46,357 nt of DNA, from positions 1 through 46,357 of the forward strand of contig JANQHG010000157.1 in the NCBI GenBank assembly GCA_028277115.1. Direction: 5' to 3'. Below the pieces are notes generated by a model. That model saw only the letters and a program-made list of their open reading frames with translations. It had not been told where the DNA came from and made no database searches. Positions 1 to 7,487 of the stretch are shown here, one piece after another. Position 1 is the first letter of the stretch. Every line of letters begins with the position of its first letter. Both the position numbers and the translations under genes were made by a program. This stretch comes from Azospirillaceae bacterium. Lineage in GTDB: Bacteria > Pseudomonadota > Alphaproteobacteria > Azospirillales > Azospirillaceae.

Positions 1-2
1 CG

Positions 3-368
3 GCGCTGACCCGCGCGCTCAAGCTCCAGCGGCGCGCCGCCCGGGTCGGGTTCGAGTGGACCGACCAGGCGCGCGCGTTCGCCAAGGTTGCCGAGGAGAT
101 CGACGAGCTCGGCGCCGAGCTCGCGCCGGGCCCGCCGGCTCCCGACCGGATCGCCGACGAGTTCGGCGACGTCCTGTTCGCCTTGGTCAACCTGGGCCGG
201 GTGCTCTCGGTCGATCCGGAGTCGGCGTTGCGCCATGCCAACGCCAAGTTCGAGCGCCGATTTCGCTCCATCGAGACCGCGCTCGCCGAGACCGGCAGAA
301 CCCCGGATCAGGCGTCCCTGGCCGAGATGGAAGCGCTTTGGCAACAGGCCAAACAGGAGGATCGGTAA
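3..368 (+). CDS. mazG: Nucleoside triphosphate pyrophosphohydrolase MazG, C-terminal part
   Basis: This is the 3' end of a gene that starts before the window; about 121 residues remain. MazG hydrolyses (d)NTPs to NMP and pyrophosphate in the cytoplasm. The segment begins ALTRALKLQRRAARVGFEW, the usual linker before the C-terminal MazG domain. It then shows the acidic metal-binding pattern EEIDEL about 25 residues later and DEFGDVLFALVNL about 30 residues after that, which is the EExxE...ExxD arrangement of all-alpha NTP pyrophosphohydrolases. The end, with ALWQQAKQ before the stop, is typical in position for a full-length MazG. The frame is open from base 3. The next gene is convergent, so mazG is the last gene of its transcript. 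The family is clear; the missing N-terminal repeat cannot be judged. Confidence 0.93.
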   Translation, partial: ALTRALKLQRRAARVGFEWTDQARAFAKVAEEIDELGAELAPGPPAPDRIADEFGDVLFALVNLGRVLSVDPESALRHANAKFERRFRSIETALAETGRTPDQASLAEMEALWQQAKQEDR

Positions 369-427
369 AGGTCGGGTTCGGCTCCGATTTTTTTGAACCA
401 GCTTGCGGTCCCGCCGCGACGCCGCGC

Positions 428-808
428 CTACGACACCCCGGCGCGGTCGAGCCGATAGGCGACCTTGGCGAACAGTTCCTCGAACTGGATCGGCTTGGTG
501 ATGTAGTCGTCGGCGCCGAGCGACTTGCCCTCGACGATCTGGGACGGTTCGGCCATCGCCGACAGGAACAGGAACGGCATCACCCGAAACCCGGGGCCGA
601 GCGCGCGGGTGCGTTTGAGCACCTGATAGCCGTCCATCCGCGGCATGCTGACGTCGCACAGCACCAGATCGGGCCGATGCTGCTCGATCATCGCCAGCCC
701 GACGATGCCGTCGGGCGCCTCCAGCACCTCGTGGCCGGCGTCCCGCAACTCCTCGACGATCAGGCTGCGGATCGCCTCCTCATCCTCGACACACAGAATC
801 CGCGCCAT
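428..808 (-). CDS. Receiver-only response regulator
   Basis: This is a 126-aa single-domain receiver. The acidic pocket lies in ILCVEDEE (residues 4-11), the phosphoacceptor is Asp52 in LVLCDVSMP, and the conserved Lys is in DDYITKP. There is no output domain, so it probably acts by phosphotransfer or protein contact, as CheY-like and Spo0F-like proteins do. The ATG at 808 is chosen because the receiver fold starts at once and GGGGTGG lies upstream; the ATG at 832 would add eight residues. Its start lies 58 bp past the end of the histidine kinase on the same strand, so the two are probably cotranscribed. Its receiver resembles that of the LuxR-type regulator at 2298 (similar IVEELRDAGHEV / MEELSDQGFEV region), which suggests duplication and a shared kinase. 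The precise pathway is unknown. Confidence 0.88.
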   Translation of the reverse strand: MARILCVEDEEAIRSLIVEELRDAGHEVLEAPDGIVGLAMIEQHRPDLVLCDVSMPRMDGYQVLKRTRALGPGFRVMPFLFLSAMAEPSQIVEGKSLGADDYITKPIQFEELFAKVAYRLDRAGVS

Positions 809-866
809 CGACGTTGCCACCCCAGGTTCCATGTCTTTCGTGTTGTCTTGGTTCGCATCGTGTTGG

Positions 867-2045
867 TCAGCCGCCCGCCGAGATCGGCAGAGACACCGTA
901 AACACGGACCCTTTGCCGACCGTGCTGTCAACGACGATCTTGCCGCCATGGAGTCGCACGAACGAGTCGACCAGATAAAGGCCGACCCCGCTGCCCGAGA
1001 TGCCCGAAACGTTGCGGCCGCGGTAATAGGGTTCGAACAGGTTCTGCAGGTCGTCGGGCGGGATGCCGATCCCCTGATCGCGCACCGAAATCACCGCACG
1101 TCCGCCCTCGGAGCCGCCGCTGACCTCGATCTCTGCGCCTTCCGGTGAGTATTTGACGGCATTCCCGATCAAATTGTCGAAAACATAGGTCAAGAGATCG
1201 ATGTCACCCTTGATCGAGACCGGGATATCGTACAGATCAAGCGTGATATGTCGGCCGGATGACATCTGGGAATGCTGGACGCAAATCGAACGTAGCAAGG
1301 TCCACAGGTTAACCCGCACCACCTTCATTTCGATCTTATTGTCGAACGCCCGCGAGGTATAAAGGATTTTCTCGATCAGATTGACCAGGCGCTGGACCGC
1401 GTCGCGGATCGAGCGCGAGCGCCGCTCCAGATTCTCCGGGGTGATCGAGTCCTTGATCTTGAGGATGCGATAGGCCTCGCCGTCGATGATGGTCAGCGGC
1501 GTGCGGAACTCGTGCGACACCATCGAGACGAAGGCGCGCTGCAACGCCGAGGCCCGGCGTTCCTTGGCCAGCGCGTCCGACAGGGTCTTTTCCAGCTTGA
1601 CCCGGTAATAGACCATGATCCCGGTGATCAGGACGGTGACGCTGGCGAGCAGGCGGTTGGTGACGAACACGAACGAGTCGTCGCCGACCGGCAGCGGCAG
1701 GTCGGCGGCGCTTGGCAGGCGCAGCGGCAGCGCCATCTCGCTCAAGATGATCAGCTCGGGCGGCATCAACCCCCGGACCTCGCGCGGCAGGTCGATGTCG
1801 AGCCCCTCGAACCAGGTGGTCGGCAGCGGGATCACGCTGCCGACCAGGATCAGGGTGATCGAGACCGCAACGACCAGCACCCGTAAGCGGTTTCCGCTAA
1901 TAAAAAACGCCATCAACGTCGGGACAATGTACAAAAAACCTATCGAAACGTCGTCCCACATGGTGGTGACGTCGAACAGGAAGATCATCGCCTGGATGGC
2001 GACGATCGCGAAAAAAGATCGCCAGCCGGGCTTGTCGGTTGCCAT
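867..2045 (-). CDS. Membrane-bound sensor histidine kinase
   Basis: This 392-aa kinase has several predicted membrane segments: about residues 10-27, 38-50 and 56-73 near the N-terminus, and one near 130-146. Most of the input region is therefore intramembrane or short-loop, with one stretch of about 55 residues outside the helices. A dimerisation/phosphoacceptor domain follows with His178 in SMVSHEFRTPLT. The ATPase domain has an N box (DNLIGNAVKYS, about 290-300), a G1 box (DQGIGIP) and a G2 box (GSGVGLYLV). The start at 2045 is supported by GAGGA about 9 nt upstream; the frame runs to 2135 but without a better ribosome site. It lies directly upstream of the receiver-only gene and is divergent from the receiver-LuxR gene, so it is the likely phosphodonor for both. 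The stimulus cannot be read from the sequence. Confidence 0.92.
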   Translation of the reverse strand: MATDKPGWRSFFAIVAIQAMIFLFDVTTMWDDVSIGFLYIVPTLMAFFISGNRLRVLVVAVSITLILVGSVIPLPTTWFEGLDIDLPREVRGLMPPELIILSEMALPLRLPSAADLPLPVGDDSFVFVTNRLLASVTVLITGIMVYYRVKLEKTLSDALAKERRASALQRAFVSMVSHEFRTPLTIIDGEAYRILKIKDSITPENLERRSRSIRDAVQRLVNLIEKILYTSRAFDNKIEMKVVRVNLWTLLRSICVQHSQMSSGRHITLDLYDIPVSIKGDIDLLTYVFDNLIGNAVKYSPEGAEIEVSGGSEGGRAVISVRDQGIGIPPDDLQNLFEPYYRGRNVSGISGSGVGLYLVDSFVRLHGGKIVVDSTVGKGSVFTVSLPISAGG

Positions 2046-2151
2046 GTCCGGTCCTCGAGGAATCGATGGGCGCGGGCGCGGGGCCGATGTCCGTTGTCGA
2101 AAAAGGCGTGGCCGGAGTCGGTCGGTCGCGATCACGGGTCACGCGTTCTAT

Positions 2152-2179
2152 ATCATAGGTTCGTGATCATAGGATCGTG
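2152..2179. repeat. 14-bp tandem repeat in a divergent promoter
   Basis: ATCATAGGTTCGTG at 2152-2165 is followed directly by ATCATAGGATCGTG at 2166-2179, 13 of 14 identical. It lies between the divergent histidine kinase (start 2045) and the LuxR-type regulator (start 2298), in a locally AT-richer patch. Direct repeats in this position are plausible binding sites for the LuxR-type regulator itself; that role is inference. Confidence 0.6.
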
Positions 2180-2297
2180 GTCGGGCGCGGTGCCGACGCG
2201 CGCACCGCCGGCTTGCCCCGGGTTACAGCTGAGCCTTAACCTCGTGCCGGGCAGCCCATCCTCGTCCGTCCCCGTCCGTGTTGCCCGAGAGGTCGCC

Positions 2298-2894
2298 GTG
2301 GCGCCGCGTGTGCTTTGCATCGATGACGAACAGCCGATTCTCGACCTCTTGATGGAAGAGTTGTCCGATCAAGGATTCGAGGTCCACGGGGCGCAGAGCG
2401 GGCCGGCCGGGTTCGCGGAGATCTTGAGGTTGAACCCGGACATCGTGATCTGCGACGTCAACATGCCCGAGATGACCGGGTTCGAGGTGTTGGAAAAGCT
2501 GAAGTCGCTGAGCCCGCGGTTCGAGAACATGCCCTTCATCTTCCTGTCGGCGTTCGGCGAGCGCGACCATATTCTGAAAGGCCGGAGGCTCGGCGCCGAC
2601 GACTATGTCACCAAGCCGATCGACTTCGAAATGCTGATCGAAGTCATCCGCTCCCGGCTCAACCGGGTCGCCCGGGTCGCGACCGAGACCCCGGCGACAC
2701 CGCTGACCCAGCGCGAGATCGAAGCGCTGACCTGGTGCGCCCGCGGCAAATCGTCGGCCGACATCGCGGTGCTGATGGAGGTCAGCGAACGGACTGTCAA
2801 CTTTCACATCACCAACGCGATGCACAAGTTCGGCGTCGCAACCCGCATCCAGGCGGCGGTCAAGGCCCGACTCGCCGGCATTATCAAAGACTGA
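2298..2894 (+). CDS. Response regulator, receiver plus LuxR-type DNA-binding domain
   Basis: This 198-aa NarL/FixJ-type transcription factor has a receiver at residues 1-125, with Asp53 in IVICDVNMP as phosphoacceptor and Lys in DDYVTKP. The C-terminal LuxR helix-turn-helix lies at about 137-192: LTQREIEALTWCARGKSS, then ERTVNFHITNAMHKF as the recognition region. I chose the GTG at 2298 because the receiver fold begins immediately (APRVLCIDDEQ) and GAGAGG lies 5 nt upstream; no in-frame ATG is close. The C-terminus resembles autoinducer-type LuxR domains, but there is no autoinducer-binding domain, so it should respond to phosphorylation. It is divergent from the kinase and receiver-only gene and probably forms one signalling module with them. 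Target genes are unknown; self-regulation over the shared promoter is plausible. Confidence 0.9.
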   Translation: MAPRVLCIDDEQPILDLLMEELSDQGFEVHGAQSGPAGFAEILRLNPDIVICDVNMPEMTGFEVLEKLKSLSPRFENMPFIFLSAFGERDHILKGRRLGADDYVTKPIDFEMLIEVIRSRLNRVARVATETPATPLTQREIEALTWCARGKSSADIAVLMEVSERTVNFHITNAMHKFGVATRIQAAVKARLAGIIKD

Positions 2895-2982
2895 CGCGAC
2901 ACCCTGCGGCGCCAGCGCGGCCTGACGGCGGTGCGGGAGGGGTCGCTGCCTCAAAAAACCGCGGTGCCGCCGCGGCGGCCGG

Positions 2983-3000
2983 CCTGTCAACCTTGACAGG
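2983..3000. promoter_or_regulatory. Perfect inverted repeat, possible operator
   Basis: CCTGTCAA (2983-2990) and TTGACAGG (2993-3000) form a perfect palindrome with a 2-bp centre. The right arm contains TTGACA, a consensus -35 hexamer, but I see no convincing -10 at normal spacing. It lies 57 bp upstream of a possible small gene and 88 bp after the LuxR-type regulator. An operator is a reasonable guess. Confidence 0.4.
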
Positions 3001-3057
3001 CTGTCGCACGCGCGCCGCTGGGGTACATGGAGGTCGTCAAATCGATGGAGCAACGTC

Positions 3058-3231
3058 ATGGCGTCACTTCCCAAGACCCCGGCGGTCGGTCGGGTGGCCA
3101 CAGGTCCGGACCCGTTGGCGGATGAGCGGCGGGCTCTTGCCGGCAGTGCGCCGTCCAGCAAGCGGGATCGGGTATCGCATGGCCATCGTGCCTGCTTTGC
3201 GTCCGAGTCCGGTTGGGTCTCTCAGAACTGA
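3058..3231 (+). CDS. Possible 57-aa small protein, unknown
   Basis: This short reading frame starts MASLPKTPAVGRVATGPDP and has GGAG about 10 nt before the ATG. It is rich in Ala, Arg, Ser and Gly, shows no motif, signal peptide or membrane segment, and I do not recognise it. It is supported only by position: a palindrome lies upstream (2983-3000) and a strong intrinsic terminator downstream (3294-3351), which together could mark a short transcription unit. The same evidence would fit a small non-coding RNA instead. Codon bias is only moderately like that of neighbouring genes. Confidence 0.3.
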   Translation: MASLPKTPAVGRVATGPDPLADERRALAGSAPSSKRDRVSHGHRACFASESGWVSQN

Positions 3232-3293
3232 CGCTTGACGGAGTCTTTCGGTTTCCCGTTTGCAGTTTCCCTTTTGCAAGTGACCCCTCTTCA

Positions 3294-3351
3294 CCCCGCG
3301 GCGCGCCCAACCCCCTGCCCTGTCCCGCTCTGCGCCGCGGGGCTTTTTTTT
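3294..3351 (+). terminator. Rho-independent terminator
   Basis: CCCCGCGGCGC (3294-3304) pairs perfectly with GCGCCGCGGGG (3332-3342), followed after one C by eight T residues (3344-3351). The 27-nt loop is long. It reads on the plus strand and would end a transcript carrying the LuxR-type regulator and/or the small frame at 3058, insulating the STAS operon downstream. Confidence 0.85.
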
Positions 3352-3419
3352 GCCTGGTCACCCCCGACCGGTCTTGAAAGGCCGATGACCGCCGGCCCCA
3401 GGCCGATGTCGTCGGTTTC

Positions 3420-3441
3420 GTCTACACGTTTCGGTGTAGAC
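3420..3441. promoter_or_regulatory. Inverted repeat upstream of the STAS gene
   Basis: GTCTACAC (3420-3427) and GTGTAGAC (3434-3441) are perfect 8-bp arms around a 6-bp centre. It sits 62 bp before the chosen start of the STAS gene and after a strong terminator, where a regulator of the STAS/kinase pair would be expected to bind. Which protein binds is unknown. Confidence 0.5.
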
Positions 3442-3503
3442 TTTGCGTAGCGGTGTCGACTTTGCTAATGAGACTGGTTGATGAACGCCGTATGGGGACG
3501 AGC

Positions 3504-3851
3504 ATGCAGATCGACGCGGTCGAAATCCGGGACGGGGTGGCTCAAGTCAATCTGAACGGTTCGCTCGACGTCTCGGGCGCCGCCCGGATCGAGCGCGAGC
3601 TGGCGACGACCGTTCGGTCGACCCGCGATCTGATCGTCAACCTCGCCGGGGTCTCCTTCCTGTCGTCCCAGGGTGTGCGGGTCCTGGTTGCCAATGCCAA
3701 GGCCATGCAGTCGCGCGGCGGCCGGATGCTGATCATCGGGGCGACTCCCAACGTCGGCAAGGTGCTGAAGGTGATCGGCGCCGCCCGGATCATCCCGATG
3801 GCCGAGTCGCTGGACGACGCCCTCAAACTGCTGGAGGCGCCGGGTGGCTGA
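3504..3851 (+). CDS. STAS-domain anti-anti-sigma factor-like protein
   Basis: This 115-aa protein is a single STAS domain of the SpoIIAA/RsbV type. Such proteins bind an anti-sigma kinase in a phosphorylation-dependent way and so release a sigma factor, or act as switch proteins in other complexes. The core LIVNLAGVSFLSSQGVRVLV (about 48-67) contains the helix-start motif; Ser residues in SFLSSQG are the probable phosphosites. I chose the ATG at 3504 (MQIDAVEIRDG) because GGGGA lies upstream and the fold begins there. In-frame starts at 3492, 3468 and GTG 3453 would add up to 17 residues. Its stop overlaps the start of the next gene, an RsbW-like kinase, by 8 nt, so the two are translationally coupled partners. 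No sigma factor or PP2C phosphatase is nearby. Confidence 0.88.
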   Translation: MQIDAVEIRDGVAQVNLNGSLDVSGAARIERELATTVRSTRDLIVNLAGVSFLSSQGVRVLVANAKAMQSRGGRMLIIGATPNVGKVLKVIGAARIIPMAESLDDALKLLEAPGG

Positions 3852-4335
3852 AGCCGCGACTTTGAGCCCGGCGGGGCGACGCAGGACCGACCGCGTTGCC
3901 GAGCGGGCGAACGCCGACTGGGCGCCGGTCCGGGAGATTGCGCTGGCCAACGAGACCGCTGCACTCGATCAGTTGACCCGGTGGATCGACGGGTTGGGGC
4001 GCGACCTGGCGGCGGCCGAGACGGTCGTGTTCGACCTGAAACTCTGCGCCTACGAGGCGGTCGCCAACATCATCAGCTATGCCTATGACGATGACGGGCA
4101 TCACCTGATCAAGGTCTACGCCGACGTCGCCCCCGGTGCGGTCGCGCTGACGGTCGAGGACGACGGCCGGCCGTTCAACCCGCTGGAGCGGCCGTCGCAG
4201 CGCCCGGCCGACCGGCTTGAAGACGCTTCGATCGGCGGCCACGGCATCCGGCTGATGCGCGAGATCGCGGACGCCGTCACCTATCGCCGGGTCGACGGCC
4301 GCAACCGCTTGACGATCGAAAAGCGCTTCGGCTGA
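3844..4335 (+). CDS. RsbW-like anti-sigma factor / serine kinase (HATPase_c)
   Basis: This 163-aa GHKL-ATPase protein is related to RsbW/SpoIIAB, which phosphorylate the STAS partner on serine and sequester a sigma factor. The N box is in CAYEAVANIISYAY, the G1-like box is VEDDGRPFNP, and the G2 region is GGHGIRLMREIAD. It starts at a GTG that overlaps the end of the STAS gene by 8 nt, a strong sign of a cognate pair. About 30 residues before the domain look unstructured (Arg/Ala-rich). The partner sigma factor and the resetting phosphatase are not in the window, so the regulated process is unknown; surface-growth, stress or chemotaxis roles are all possible for such pairs. Confidence 0.88.
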   Translation: MAEAATLSPAGRRRTDRVAERANADWAPVREIALANETAALDQLTRWIDGLGRDLAAAETVVFDLKLCAYEAVANIISYAYDDDGHHLIKVYADVAPGAVALTVEDDGRPFNPLERPSQRPADRLEDASIGGHGIRLMREIADAVTYRRVDGRNRLTIEKRFG

Positions 4336-4408
4336 GCCCGACCGCCCCTCCATCCTTGCCGCGGTCGCGTGCCGGTCGTGCGGGCGAAAGTCGATCACCG
4401 GGCATGCG

Positions 4409-4444
4409 ATCTCGTCCGGATCGTCAATCTCGTCCGGATCGTCA
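4409..4444. repeat. 18-bp perfect tandem duplication
   Basis: ATCTCGTCCGGATCGTCA occurs twice in tandem (4409-4426, 4427-4444) in the 136-bp gap between the convergent anti-sigma kinase gene and pheA. No function is suggested. Confidence 0.8.
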
Positions 4445-4471
4445 ATGCGGCCCGCTCAAGCGGCCGGGACG

Positions 4472-5344
4472 TCAATCATCACCCGCCGACGCCTCGTCGA
4501 ACCGGAACGGGTGGGCCGGATAGACGCCCAGAATACGGACCTCGCGCGCGAAGAAATCGAGCTCTTCGAGCGCCAGGCGCACCGGCCGGTCTTCAGGATG
4601 TCCCTCGATATCGGCGTAGAACTGCGCCGCGGTGAACCGGCCGTCGATCAGATAGCTTTCCAGCTTGGTCATGTTGACGCCGTTGGTGGCAAAGCCACCC
4701 AACGCCTTGAACAGCGCCGCCGGGACGCTGCGCACCCGGAAGATGAAGCTGGTGATCGTCCGGGTCCGGCTCGGGTCCGGCGGCCGGGCGTCGCGCGCCA
4801 TGATCAGGAACCGGGTGGTGTTGTGCCGGGCGTCCTCGATCCCGGCAACCAGGCTGGCCAACCCATAGATCTCGGCGGCAAGCGCCGAGGCGATCGCGCC
4901 CTCGCTCGGGTCGCCGCGCGCGGCGATCTCGGCCGCCGCGCCGGCGGTGTCGGCGTGCGCGACCGGCGCGAGGCCGAGCCGACGGAGCGTGCCACGACAT
5001 TGGTCGAGCGCCTGGACATGGCTGCGCACCCGGCAGAGATCGCCGACCTTGGCACCGGGCAACCCCAACAAGTGATGGTTCACCCGCTGGAAATGCTCCC
5101 CGACGATGTGCAGGCCGCCGGTCGGCAGCAGGTGATGGATGTCCGCGACTCGGCCGGCCACCGAGTTTTCGATCGGGATCATCGCAAGACACGCGAGGCC
5201 ATCGCGCACCGCCGCGAAGGTGTCTTCGAACGACGGGCACGGCAGGGTGACGAGATCGGGAAAGACGGTGCGGCAGGCAAGGTCGGAATAGGCACCGAAG
5301 GAACCTTGAAACGCGATCGTCTGGGGCTCGGGCATGGGGACCAT
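4472..5344 (-). CDS. pheA: Prephenate dehydratase
   Basis: The enzyme converts prephenate to phenylpyruvate in phenylalanine synthesis. The 290-aa protein has the catalytic PDT domain at about residues 7-185: IAFQGSFGAYSDLA at the N-terminus, MIPIENSVAGRV, and the signature HNTTRFLIM whose Thr-Arg-Phe is catalytic. A C-terminal ACT domain follows (about 198-275). It contains the Phe-binding regions near VPAALFKALGGFATNGVNM and KLESYLIDGRFTAAQFYADI, so feedback inhibition by phenylalanine is expected. There is no chorismate mutase domain; this is the stand-alone form common in alphaproteobacteria. Start 5344 is used; an ATG three codons in (5335) is equally possible and neither has a strong ribosome site. 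It appears monocistronic. Confidence 0.95.
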   Translation of the reverse strand: MVPMPEPQTIAFQGSFGAYSDLACRTVFPDLVTLPCPSFEDTFAAVRDGLACLAMIPIENSVAGRVADIHHLLPTGGLHIVGEHFQRVNHHLLGLPGAKVGDLCRVRSHVQALDQCRGTLRRLGLAPVAHADTAGAAAEIAARGDPSEGAIASALAAEIYGLASLVAGIEDARHNTTRFLIMARDARPPDPSRTRTITSFIFRVRSVPAALFKALGGFATNGVNMTKLESYLIDGRFTAAQFYADIEGHPEDRPVRLALEELDFFAREVRILGVYPAHPFRFDEASAGDD

Positions 5345-5536
5345 GTACGTCGTCGCGACGGATCGGGGCTTAAAAGATCAAACGGCGGCGCAACGCCGGA
5401 TCGGGGGTCGTCCGCGCGCCCGTCCAAGTATCGGGCGCGACCGACAACCGCGTCAACCGACTGAACGTGGTGGCGACCGACCGTGGTGGCGACCGAGTCT
5501 ACTCATTTGGAGCCGTCGCGGAAAGGAGGGGAGAAC

Positions 5537-6298
5537 ATGTCTCTCACTGTCGCCGCCATTCGCTTGGATAACGACAAGATGGACGCCATTCATGGTGGGC
5601 TGGCGGAATGCCGTACGCTCTCCGAATGCCTTGCCGTCGATTTTTCCATTTTGGCGCGCACCCTGGATGGGTTGGAGGAGCGGGATTTTCGAGATATATC
5701 ATCGTGGTCCAAATTAGGGATCACGCGCAGGATGCGGGCCATGGCCGAATTGCTTCGGAACCGCCTGGGGGATGACATGGCGGCTTCGCTTGCCTCTCAC
5801 CCATCCGACACCGTGCGAGGGTGGGCGGCCTATATGATTGGCGGGCGGGCGGGTGTGTCCTTGCCTGAGATACTCGACGCCGTGCGCCCATTGGCCGACG
5901 ACAGTCACTTCGGCGTGCGCGAATGGGCCTGGCTGGCGATCAGGCCGCGTTTGGCCCAGGACCTGGACGAGGCCTTGGCGCAGCTCGCCCCCTGGACCGA
6001 AGCGGCATCGGAGTATATTCGACGCTTCGCTTGCGAAGCCACGCGTCCACGAGGGGTGTGGTCAAGCCACTTGCCCCAGTTGAAGAATGCGCCGTGGTTG
6101 GGAACGCCGATTTTAGATCCGTTGCGAGCGGACAAGTCGACATACGTTCAGGACTCCGTCGCGAATTGGCTAAACGATGCCGCGAAATCCCAACCGGCTT
6201 GGGTCGGTGATCTCTGCCGGACGTGGCAGGCCGCCTCTCCGTCTCCCGCGACCGCGAGAATTTGCCAGCGCGCGCTGCGCTCGATCAAGAGAGCATGA
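5537..6298 (+). CDS. DNA alkylation repair protein, HEAT-repeat (AlkC/AlkD-like)
   Basis: This 253-aa all-helical protein resembles the AlkC/AlkD superfamily of HEAT-like DNA glycosylases, which remove N3- and N7-alkylated purines. Supporting segments are VRGWAAYMIGG and FGVREWAWLAIRPRL (helical repeats), YIRRFACEATRPRGVW, and YVQDSVANWLNDAAKSQP, the last resembling the conserved AlkC-type repeat. The start at 5537 is set by a strong AAAGGAGG about 9 nt upstream; the open frame extends to 5483 without one. The gene and its downstream spacer are distinctly AT-richer and use codons such as TTT, ATT and TTG more than neighbours do, which suggests recent acquisition. No ada or alkA gene is adjacent. 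Whether it is AlkC or AlkD proper needs a profile comparison. Confidence 0.82.
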   Translation: MSLTVAAIRLDNDKMDAIHGGLAECRTLSECLAVDFSILARTLDGLEERDFRDISSWSKLGITRRMRAMAELLRNRLGDDMAASLASHPSDTVRGWAAYMIGGRAGVSLPEILDAVRPLADDSHFGVREWAWLAIRPRLAQDLDEALAQLAPWTEAASEYIRRFACEATRPRGVWSSHLPQLKNAPWLGTPILDPLRADKSTYVQDSVANWLNDAAKSQPAWVGDLCRTWQAASPSPATARICQRALRSIKRA

Positions 6299-6834
6299 TT
6301 TTTGCTTCAAAATGCGCGCATTAGTTTTTTTGTGCGGATTCGTTGATTTAGACGTTTTTCTCTTGAAGCGGTGGCCTTTCAAATGGTCGACCAAGTCACC
6401 GACAACCCTTTGAACATCGAAAATCCAGTGCCGTCGTGGCTTTATCGCGCGTTGGCCTTTGACCGCCTGACGGTCTGGCCAGGGACGTGTTCAAGGCGGC
6501 CCTGATTCGGGCTCTTCCCCGCCTCTACGACTTGTTGAGCAAGACGCCCGATCTCATGCCCCCTTTTCCATGGATAGGAGAACACCTTGCCCTGCCAGCC
6601 TATGATCAGTTGAATCCGGTGGGCGCGCAGGTGTCCAGACCGTGCTATGATCCCGTCATCGATAGGCGGCGGTCGGCCGCCCACGCGTCTTTGCGGGGAC
6701 GGCGGACAACTCCGGACCCCGAACACCGAACACCGCACCATCGATCAACCACGGTCCGTGACCGCGGGGCCGGCGTGCCGTCGACGCCCGGCGCGCGCCG
6801 ATGTCGATCCCCCCCCACCCAAACGGAGCAGGCG
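6299..6834. other. 536-bp spacer without a supported gene
   Basis: The first part is AT-rich like the upstream repair gene and includes AATGCGCGCATT followed by seven T residues (about 6313-6332), a weak terminator-like element. A 40-codon frame starts at 6383 (MVDQVTDNPLNIENP...) and a frame from 6487 (FKAALIRALPRLYDLL...) continues a similar style of sequence in another phase. Together they could be the remnant of a frameshifted small gene, but I do not recognise it. From about 6640 the GC content returns to the local norm and leads into the cytochrome c gene. Confidence 0.5.
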
Positions 6835-7377
6835 ATGTCCGAGCCTCAAACCCTAAGACTGGTCGGCGCGGTTCTGTTGGCCGCGTTGATCGCGTCGCTG
6901 ACCGGGTTTATCTCCGATCAGTTGGTGCATCCCAACGAACCGGAGCAGCTTGCCTACGCGATTGCCGACGTTGAAGCGGCACCGGCCGCGACCGGCGGAA
7001 CCACCACCGCCCCGGCCGGGCCGGACCCGATCACCGCGTTGTTGACGTCGGCGGACCTTGAGTCCGGCAAACGGATGTCACGTGCCTGCGCCGCCTGTCA
7101 CAGCTTCGACAAGGGCGGTCCGACCAAGCTTGGTCCGAACCTGTGGAATGTGGTCGGCCGACCGGTCGCATCGGTCGAGGGCTTCGGCTATTCGGACGGA
7201 ATGGCGGCGCGCCGGGGCGTCTGGGACTATGATGCGCTCAACGTGTTCCTGTATCGCCCCAAGGCGCTGGTCCCGGACACCGACATGAACTTCGGCGGCG
7301 TCAAGACCGATCAAACCCGCGCCGACCTGGTGGCCTGGCTGCGCACGCTCAGCGACGAGCCGGCACCCCTGCCGTAA
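6835..7377 (+). CDS. Membrane-anchored class I cytochrome c
   Basis: This 180-aa periplasmic electron carrier has a hydrophobic N-terminal segment (residues 8-27, uncleaved-anchor type) and a flexible Ala/Pro/Thr-rich tether (about 45-65). A single class I cytochrome c domain follows. Haem attachment is CAACH at 85-89 and the distal ligand is probably Met151 in DTDMNFGG. The layout matches CycM/cytochrome c552-like proteins that pass electrons between the bc1 complex and terminal oxidases in alphaproteobacteria. The ATG at 6835 is preceded by GGAG at 9 nt; the open frame reaches back to 6487, but that stretch lacks coding character. It is convergent with the small membrane protein at 7488. 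Confidence 0.92.
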   Translation: MSEPQTLRLVGAVLLAALIASLTGFISDQLVHPNEPEQLAYAIADVEAAPAATGGTTTAPAGPDPITALLTSADLESGKRMSRACAACHSFDKGGPTKLGPNLWNVVGRPVASVEGFGYSDGMAARRGVWDYDALNVFLYRPKALVPDTDMNFGGVKTDQTRADLVAWLRTLSDEPAPLP

Positions 7378-7487
7378 CCGGCCACGCCCAGACGCACCGG
7401 TTGGGCGATCGGCCGGGGCCGGTCGCCCGATCGGGAAATGTTCGGCTGACGGTCGCGCCGACGCGCGCCGCGCCCAAGGCCGCCCGG

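Noticed and set aside
6487-6834. N-terminal extension of the cytochrome c frame
   Set aside because: The sequence before 6835 lacks coding character and a good ribosome site precedes the ATG at 6835, directly before the signal/anchor.
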